From CAYHHI01 sp964356335 (lineage in GTDB: Bacteria; Arandabacterota; Arandabacteria; Arandabacterales; Arandabacteraceae): a stretch of DNA of 9,511 nt. Below are positions 5,308 to 9,511 of this stretch, in pieces. Location: contig CAYHHI010000069.1 of NCBI GenBank assembly GCA_964356335.1, positions 1 to 9,511 on the forward strand, given 5' to 3'. The notes below the pieces were generated by a model. That model made no database searches and had not been told where the DNA came from. It saw nothing but the letters and a program-made list of their open reading frames with translations. The position numbers were made by a program, and so were the translations under genes. Each line of letters begins with the position of its first letter. The stretch's first letter is position 1.

Positions 5308-5496
5308 CTAGCCTTCGCCGCTCTTGCTAGAGCTGGCCTCCGGGGCATCTTCCTCTGCCAAGCCCTGACTGCCCTCTCTGAACTCCCTTATCCCCTGGCC
5401 CACGGCCTTGCCTATCTGGGGCAGCTTCCCCACCCCAAACACCAGCACAACGATGACCAAGATGATCAGCAGTTCCGGCACACCCAAATGAGGCAT
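5308..5496 (-). CDS. tatA: TatA-family Sec-independent translocase subunit, copy 2
   Basis: 62 residues, identical to the copy at 840-1028 except V16 for I, S43 for T and G62 for A. It has E8 at the start of the membrane helix, the F20-G21 hinge and the amphipathic helix from K24. An in-frame ATG at 5511 would add MEVRV, but GGAGG lies 8 nt before the ATG at 5496 and the shorter start matches both TatA convention and copy 1. It begins 90 bp after the Ig-like gene with no terminator between them, so the two are probably co-transcribed. The near-identity with copy 1 contrasts with much stronger divergence of the neighbouring flavoproteins, suggesting strong constraint or gene conversion. Confidence 0.93.
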   Translation of the reverse strand: MPHLGVPELLIILVIVVLVFGVGKLPQIGKAVGQGIREFREGSQGLAEEDAPEASSSKSGEG

Positions 5497-5586
5497 CACT
5501 CTCACCTCCATTTCAAGAGAGGGAGGGCGCGAAAATTCAACCCCTCGCTTGAGAGCTGCTATCCTAGCATAGCCACCATGATGCTC

Positions 5587-6540
5587 TTACCCTTCCCACC
5601 ACTCCCTCACCCTCACCGAGAGCTCTGCTTTCATGGTTGCATCATCGGCTATCTCAACTGTCGTTTGAAACGTCTGATACTCATCGCCCTTTGAGGCGTA
5701 AAGCGTGTACTCGCCGTTGGGCACCTCCAACTTGGCCACCCCACCCTGGTGGGTGTAGCCCCTGTATGGGTAGCCACCGTGTCGGTGCAGAATAACATAG
5801 GCATTCTCAATCGGTGTCTTCTTATCTTCGCTAGTGACCTCTACTGTCACCACGTGCTCGGGTGGCCTTGCGGTTGTGAAGGCGAAGTGGTAGGAAGCCC
5901 CCTCATGCGGGAGTTCCAGGTCTGGCTTCGGGAATTTGACCCTCCACCTGTAGTATCCCTCTACGCCAGGGGCCTCAAGTTCCACCTCCGCCCAATATAG
6001 CGCACTCGAACCCGGCCAAGGAACGCCACCTAACGCCCCAGTCGCCATTCTCTTGCCCTTTGGGCCGTAGACTGCAATCTTCTTGTCCATTAGCTTGCAC
6101 TCAGCGGAGCACTTGACTCCGACTTTGATCTTGAACTTATCATTGAATGCAATTGCAGAAGGCACATCCCACACGGCCATACTCGTTGAGTGCGGCTTGA
6201 CACCAAACGAAAACGGCGCTGAGCTTTCCTCATGTAAAACGCCTTCCTTCTCCTGCGCCGGGAACACGGCCGTGCACGTGTATCCCCCTGGGTTGGTCGG
6301 CGCCTTCACTACAAACTCGTCTGTCTGGTTCACCGTGCCATCGAACTCGCTTAGTTCAACCTCCTTCGCGACAGCACCATCTTGAAGCACGATGCTGGCT
6401 ATGCGGCCCCGGAGGTCACAGGACTCGGGGCACGAGACCTCGACTTTCAGCGCTATGTCGGTGCCAGCATCAACTTCGGGAGGAGATGGCTTAACCATGT
6501 AGGTGCTCGTCTCATGGGCCTCAACTTCTTCTGTCACCAT
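5587..6540 (-). CDS. Two-Ig-like-domain protein with carboxypeptidase-regulatory-like C-terminus, copy 2
   Basis: A 317-residue paralogue of the protein at 1238-2182, collinear over its whole length and ending in the same VRVR-x-WWE. Both CxxxC pairs are kept (SCPESCDLRG in the first domain, KCSAECKLMD in the second). The block from GALGGVPWPG through YHFAFTTARPPEHVVTVEV is nearly unchanged and is the most conserved part of the family. The extra Cys in the first domain has moved (YTC here, GEC in copy 1), and the KCPKPDL Cys of copy 1 is Phe here, so only the CxxxC pairs look essential. No signal peptide is evident. Translation could start at ATG 6540 or at the adjacent GTG 6537, which is the position homologous to the copy-1 GTG start; AAAGGGG lies just upstream. 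Function unknown. Confidence 0.85.
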   Translation of the reverse strand: MVTEEVEAHETSTYMVKPSPPEVDAGTDIALKVEVSCPESCDLRGRIASIVLQDGAVAKEVELSEFDGTVNQTDEFVVKAPTNPGGYTCTAVFPAQEKEGVLHEESSAPFSFGVKPHSTSMAVWDVPSAIAFNDKFKIKVGVKCSAECKLMDKKIAVYGPKGKRMATGALGGVPWPGSSALYWAEVELEAPGVEGYYRWRVKFPKPDLELPHEGASYHFAFTTARPPEHVVTVEVTSEDKKTPIENAYVILHRHGGYPYRGYTHQGGVAKLEVPNGEYTLYASKGDEYQTFQTTVEIADDATMKAELSVRVREWWEG

Positions 6541-6667
6541 CCACCCCTTTGTATAAAGAGGACAATCGCCTCATCAACTCATCCCGTCTGCTGTCCTTGG
6601 CTTACTTGTTGGTATCGTCGAAAGAGCCTGCCTGGCGACTACGCCTACCTGGTCATGCTGCTCATGA

Positions 6668-6700
6668 CAAGGGAGAGCCTGAAGTGCAGGCTCTCCCTTG
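6668..6700 (-). terminator. Perfect 14-bp terminator hairpin after the methyltransferase
   Basis: CAAGGGAGAGCCTG (6668-6681) pairs perfectly with 6687-6700 around a 5-nt loop. The arm shares GGGAGAGCC with the other hairpins of the window. The following TGTCATGAGC is not T-rich. A smaller perfect stem, GTCATG-CTGCT-CATGAC (6652-6668), adjoins it on the Ig-like gene side. No convincing promoter was seen between here and the Ig-like gene start at 6540. Confidence 0.75.
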
Positions 6701-6703
6701 CTA

Positions 6704-6725
6704 GTTGCTATGCCAGCATAGCAAC
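6704..6725 (-). other. 9-bp hairpin adjoining the terminator
   Basis: GTTGCTATG and CATAGCAAC form a perfect 9-bp stem with a 4-nt loop, three bases from the larger hairpin at 6668-6700. Shorter TGCTA-N3-TAGCA versions lie just after both Ig-like genes (1200-1212 and 5557-5569), so it looks like a recurring 3'-UTR element of this locus. Confidence 0.5.
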
Positions 6726-6742
6726 GATGGTGGGCCTCGTGG

Positions 6743-6778
6743 CTATTTCCAGGATTCTTTCGCTAGGCGCTGCGTTTG
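6743..6778 (-). pseudogene. Possible relic D: flavoprotein C-terminal tail fused behind the methyltransferase stop
   Basis: Directly after the methyltransferase TGA (6779-6781) the same frame stays open for 11 codons, QTQRLAKESWK, to a TAG. The end resembles relic B (GQKAAAQESWE-stop), and the next bases (CCCACCATCG against GGCACCATCG in relic A) and the following hairpin also recall relics A and B. The match is short, so this is tentative. Confidence 0.35.
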
Positions 6779-7483
6779 TCACCGCACCTTCTTGGCTACG
6801 ATGTAGTAGAGGGCGATTCTTTCCATGGGAGGTAGGTACCAAGGCCACGGCCGCGGGGTCGGCATCGTGCAGACATCGGCCCAGCGCAGTGGCTGGATGA
6901 CTTCTACGCGCAGGTTTCCCACAGTTCTCACCATCTCCAAGATTTCTTCCCTTTCGAACACCCTCCTTGGCGGCTTTGAACCCGGCTTATTCTCAAGAAC
7001 GATATTACCCCGGAACTCTATGCTTGTGGCCCTTATCTCATACGCCCCTCTTGTATGGAGAGAGAAAATCACCTCGTCCGTGCTTACTCTTGCCAGCTCT
7101 TCCAGACCCTTCTCTGCGTCCTCTAGCAGATAAGGCAACCCTTCTGCGCATAGCGCCCGGTCTACGCAGCTATCGGCCAGGGGCAATTGCCTCATATCCG
7201 CAAGCAGAAGATGGGCGTTGCGATACCTGTCGGCCAATTTCGCGCTTTCAGCCAAGGCGGCAGATGAAAAGTCAATGCCGATGAACAAACCTTCTGGGCC
7301 ACACCTCCTTATCAAATCGTGCAAGTAGAATGTATGTCCGCAACCGACATCACAGGCCGTCTGGCCCCGCTTGATCCGGTCGAGGGCTAGCCGATAAAAG
7401 TAGAAGCCACTACTGTTCTTGGCTTTACTTGGATGGCTAAATATGTTGTTCCAAATCGCTCGCGCTTCAGGTCCCGCCACCAT
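6779..7483 (-). CDS. Class I SAM-dependent methyltransferase
   Basis: A 234-residue soluble protein with the class I (Methyltransf_11/25-like) fold signatures in order: motif I C44-D-V-G-C-G-H50 binding SAM, the acidic residue D71 at the end of strand 2 (IGIDFS), D96 in the LADMRQLPLAD strand contacting adenine, and a DRALCAEGLPYLLED post-motif. The substrate cannot be told from sequence; the UbiE/arsenite/small-molecule-like arrangement suggests a small molecule rather than DNA or rRNA. It lies between the flavoprotein and the Ig-like gene of copy 2 only, flanked by hairpins at 7503-7536 and 6668-6700, so it looks like an insertion into the cassette or a gene lost from copy 1. The start is ATG 7483 with GAGG upstream; no good promoter is visible. 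A role in modifying the reductase's substrate is possible but unsupported. Confidence 0.88.
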   Translation of the reverse strand: MVAGPEARAIWNNIFSHPSKAKNSSGFYFYRLALDRIKRGQTACDVGCGHTFYLHDLIRRCGPEGLFIGIDFSSAALAESAKLADRYRNAHLLLADMRQLPLADSCVDRALCAEGLPYLLEDAEKGLEELARVSTDEVIFSLHTRGAYEIRATSIEFRGNIVLENKPGSKPPRRVFEREEILEMVRTVGNLRVEVIQPLRWADVCTMPTPRPWPWYLPPMERIALYYIVAKKVR

Positions 7484-7502
7484 TCTTGTGCCTCTAGAGC
7501 AA

Positions 7503-7536
7503 GAACGAGAGCCCAGCCTAAGCCAGGCCCTCGTTC
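7503..7536 (-). terminator. Terminator-like hairpin after flavoprotein copy 2
   Basis: GAACGAG (7503-7509) pairs with CTCGTTC (7530-7536), then after a mismatch three more pairs follow toward an open loop. The transcribed strand continues TTGCTCTAG. It lies 36 nt after the flavoprotein stop and 19 nt before the methyltransferase ATG, the same place as the hairpin at 2239-2268 in copy 1. Confidence 0.65.
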
Positions 7537-7572
7537 AAGCCAACCATCAGTGAGATGAGATTGCCAGATGCT

Positions 7573-9300
7573 CTATGCCCAAGCCTCTTCCGCGGCGGCG
7601 TTTCGTCCCGCGACGCGCCCGAAGGCCATAGTTTCTCCAACGTTACCGCCACCATTGTATAGGAAGGAGTACATTGAACCCAGTTCCCCCGCGCTGTATA
7701 GCCTGGGAATAGGCTTATCCTCTGTATCCAAAATCCGAGCATCCGGATTTCGCTTGGGACCGCCTTGAGTGTTGAGAAGAGCCGGTACGAGAGGGACTGC
7801 ATAGTAAGGCGCTGTTGCTATCGGTGCTAGACCCTCCTTGGGTCTTCCAAAGTCAGCGTCTATTCCCGTATCGCAGTACCCATTGTATTTGTTCACGGTT
7901 GCTTCGAGCGCCCCAGCATCAACCTCTATCTTCGTGGCGAGTTCGGAAACTGTGTCCGCCTTGATTATCCACCCCTTGGCGATCTCCTCGCTGTTGTCCT
8001 CGCTCCATTCAAGACCCATCACCATCACCCACAAGGCCTGATACAAGTGTGCAATGGAAAGAGGTCTTGCTATCCTGACCGTCTCGTCAAATATGAGGTG
8101 TGCAGGCACAGGAGTGGGCTGCGGGAGCCATACTCCATTGAGATATGCATACCCATGACGAACTTCCATTTTTTCGTTAGCGAATCTTACCCCATTTCCA
8201 TCGATGCGAATCCAGTTGTTGCTTCCTGGGCTCACGGAGACTACGTTAGTGGTTCCGGGAACTTGGAAGTCAAGACCCATGCCTGCTTGGGCGTCCATAT
8301 GCCACAGGGCTGCTCCTACTCTTTGAGCCATTGTGATGCCGTCACCGGTATTGTAAGGCGTGCCCATTTGAGCCATTTGAGGGCGCGACAAGAAGTCTCG
8401 TATCATTTGTTGGTTGTTTTCGAACCCTCCACAAGTCAGGGCTACAGCCTTCTTAGCCTTGATATATATCGTCTCTCCTTCAGTTTCGGCTATGACGCCG
8501 AGAATCTCCTTCGTTACGGCATTCTGGATCAACTCCTTCGCCGGAGTGCCGTACAGAACCTCGATTCCCCTCTCTTCCACGCTGGCTTGAAGCAGCTTCC
8601 AAAGCCTTGACTGTCCCCATCCACCTTCCTCATTGAAATAGGTGGTCGAGCATTCGGCTCCAGGAAGCTCTGGGAATTCAGGGGAGCAAAAGGCGCTTTG
8701 CGGCTCTGGAGCATAGGGGGTGCCGCCCAAACTCCTGACCCAGTCAGCATTCTTGCCCATCTCCTCTGCCCAAACCCGAACCATATCCTGGGGAATCGGA
8801 TAGCCGGCCGCCATAGCGTTCAAATATGTAATCGCCTTATCGGCAGGGGCAGGGTTAAACCACAAATTGCCCGATACTCGAGTGTTTCCTCCCTCTTCTC
8901 CTTCGGGTGCTTTTTCCAGGATTAGCACCTTGGCCCCTGCGTCGTGGGCCGCTATAGCCGTGGAAGCCCCGGCCCCACCGAAGCCCACAACTATCACATC
9001 TGCCTCTTTATCCCACGCCTCCGGCACGCCGGGGACTGGGCACGGCGCGCACTCTCCAGCAGGCGGACAAGTAGGGGCCGGGGCTGCGGTCTCACCCGGT
9101 GCCGTGGTTGGGACAGGGGCTGGGGCACAACTGGCCAACATGCCCGCGGCGGCTACTCCTGCACCGCCAACGGCTGCCCCCTTGACGAACTGCCTTCGCG
9201 ATACTCTCTTCGGTGCTTCCTTTTCCTCTGCCATTTCTTCCTCCTTTTTTATGAACTGACTACCTGATACCGCACTTTCGCTGCCCTGTTCCTTACTCAT
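7573..9300 (-). CDS. Tat-exported lipobox FAD-dependent reductase (FAD_binding_2/fumarate reductase-like), copy 2
   Basis: A 575-residue paralogue of the flavoprotein at 2314-4140. It has a consensus Tat motif S34-R-R-Q-F-V-K40, a Gly/Ala-rich h-region and lipobox L-A-S-C58, then a Pro/Thr/Ala linker with TCPPAGEC (77-84). The FAD motif is G106-F-G-G-A-G111; NTGDG is at 317-321, GVRFANE follows, and YSAGE (535-539) with GGGN...GRVAG (550-565) closes the protein. The catalytic His region reads LNTQGG and the fumarate-binding Arg position reads N549, so the substrate is not a typical dicarboxylate. The frame is open up to a TTG at 9390, but that TTG is the -35 box of the promoter; ATG 9300 with AAAGGAGGG is the earliest believable start, and ATG 9234 also has a strong Shine-Dalgarno sequence. 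Strong divergence from copy 1 outside the FAD motifs suggests a different substrate. Confidence 0.92.
   Translation of the reverse strand: MSKEQGSESAVSGSQFIKKEEEMAEEKEAPKRVSRRQFVKGAAVGGAGVAAAGMLASCAPAPVPTTAPGETAAPAPTCPPAGECAPCPVPGVPEAWDKEADVIVVGFGGAGASTAIAAHDAGAKVLILEKAPEGEEGGNTRVSGNLWFNPAPADKAITYLNAMAAGYPIPQDMVRVWAEEMGKNADWVRSLGGTPYAPEPQSAFCSPEFPELPGAECSTTYFNEEGGWGQSRLWKLLQASVEERGIEVLYGTPAKELIQNAVTKEILGVIAETEGETIYIKAKKAVALTCGGFENNQQMIRDFLSRPQMAQMGTPYNTGDGITMAQRVGAALWHMDAQAGMGLDFQVPGTTNVVSVSPGSNNWIRIDGNGVRFANEKMEVRHGYAYLNGVWLPQPTPVPAHLIFDETVRIARPLSIAHLYQALWVMVMGLEWSEDNSEEIAKGWIIKADTVSELATKIEVDAGALEATVNKYNGYCDTGIDADFGRPKEGLAPIATAPYYAVPLVPALLNTQGGPKRNPDARILDTEDKPIPRLYSAGELGSMYSFLYNGGGNVGETMAFGRVAGRNAAAEEAWA
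9232..9245 (-). promoter_or_regulatory. Second in-frame start site with strong SD, flavoprotein copy 2
   Basis: AGGAGG (9240-9245) lies 5 nt before an in-frame ATG (9232-9234, Met23), giving a protein starting MAEEKEAPKRVSRRQF. It parallels the site at 4075-4088; keeping two starts in otherwise diverged genes argues that the arrangement matters or that the inner site is the true start. Confidence 0.55.
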
Positions 9301-9325
9301 CCTTGACCCTCCTTTGTGTGATCTT

Positions 9326-9339
9326 GTGCAATATTGCAC
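9326..9339. promoter_or_regulatory. Perfect 14-bp palindromic operator GTGCAATATTGCAC, copy 2
   Basis: Identical in sequence and in distance from the start codon (26 bp) to the site at 4166-4179. It lies between the promoter and the gene, where a bound dimer would block elongation or initiation. The two cassettes are therefore probably controlled by the same regulator. Confidence 0.65.
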
Positions 9340-9361
9340 TACTATACACTCAACTTCCACG

Positions 9362-9390
9362 ATTATAAACCCAAATCGTACTTTTGTCAA
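9362..9390 (-). promoter_or_regulatory. Consensus sigma70-type promoter of flavoprotein copy 2
   Basis: TTGACA (9385-9390), 17 bp, TATAAT (9362-9367): both boxes and the spacing match the textbook consensus exactly. Transcription should start near 9355. A promoter this strong usually implies control by a repressor, consistent with the palindrome at 9326-9339. Confidence 0.88.
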
Positions 9391-9500
9391 GCTGCGGAGC
9401 GAGAGTGTTGAAAAATGTTGTTGGACGTGCCTACGCGGCCGTTACCATGGCCTTCGCCGCTGGACTGCCCCCCTTCGACCGTGCTCAGGGCAGGCTTCGA
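9391..9500. repeat. Conserved upstream block shared by both flavoprotein promoters (copy 2)
   Basis: Counterpart of 4231-4337, with the same GTTGGACGTGCCTACGCG and TTCGCCGCTGGACTGCCC stretches. It ends in CCCTTCGACCGTGCTCAGGG (9471-9490) followed by CAGGCTTCG, a short interspersed-repeat-like motif. Nothing else is recognisable to the window's right edge. Confidence 0.6.
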
Positions 9501-9511
9501 TACGACCTTCG

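Noticed and set aside
6541..6580. Possible promoter (TTGATG with TATACA) directly before Ig-like copy 2
   Set aside because: The -10-like box touches the ribosome binding site, leaving no room for a leader; spacing and boxes are weak.
8047..8610. 187-codon plus-strand open frame inside flavoprotein copy 2
   Set aside because: Fully antisense to conserved flavoprotein sequence including the NTGDG region; no start signals.
9301..9390. N-terminal extension of flavoprotein copy 2 from a TTG codon at 9390
   Set aside because: That TTG is the -35 box of a consensus promoter and the extension spans the -10 box and operator; copy 1 begins at the homologous downstream ATG with a strong SD.

Overview
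All supportable genes lie on the minus strand, so the window reads biologically from right (9511) to left (1). It holds two diverged tandem copies of one gene cassette. In transcription order each copy has: (i) a Tat-exported, lipobox-containing FAD flavoprotein of the fumarate reductase/FAD_binding_2 superfamily; (ii) a two-Ig-like-domain protein with a carboxypeptidase-regulatory-like C-terminus; (iii) a small TatA translocase subunit; (iv) a NapC/NirT/NrfH-like multihaem cytochrome c. Copy 2 (upstream, right) is flavoprotein 7573-9300, a methyltransferase 6779-7483 found only here, Ig-like protein 5587-6540, TatA 5308-5496 and a 5'-truncated cytochrome 4523-4861. Copy 1 (left) is flavoprotein 2314-4140, Ig-like protein 1238-2182, TatA 840-1028 and a cytochrome 1-296 cut by the window edge.

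The organism is probably an anaerobic bacterium. Alanine/proline/threonine-rich linkers directly after a Tat lipobox, together with multiplied Tat flavoprotein/cytochrome modules, suggest Chloroflexota (Dehalococcoidia-like). This is inference from protein style only, since the window has no rRNA or marker gene.

Working model (inference): the membrane-anchored cytochrome takes electrons from the quinol pool and passes them to the lipid-anchored flavoprotein outside the membrane, which reduces an organic acceptor. The gene logic resembles cgr1/cgr2 of Eggerthella and other NrfH-like/flavoprotein pairs. Both flavoproteins lack the active-site His and Arg that bind the fumarate carboxylates, so the substrate is probably not fumarate. 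A TatA in each cassette fits export of the flavoprotein as a folded, FAD-loaded protein.

Regulation is unusually readable. Each flavoprotein gene has a near-perfect promoter (TTGACA, 17 bp, TATAAT or CATAAT) and a perfect 14-bp palindrome GTGCAATATTGCAC in the 5' leader, a strong operator candidate. The left cytochrome has its own TTGACA-17-TATCAT promoter. Strong hairpins, probably terminators, separate many of the genes.

The intergenic regions hold decayed 3' ends of further flavoprotein genes (668-748, 1119-1187, 5140-5217, possibly 6743-6778), each followed by a related hairpin. The locus once held more flavoprotein genes and has been shaped by repeated duplication and deletion.
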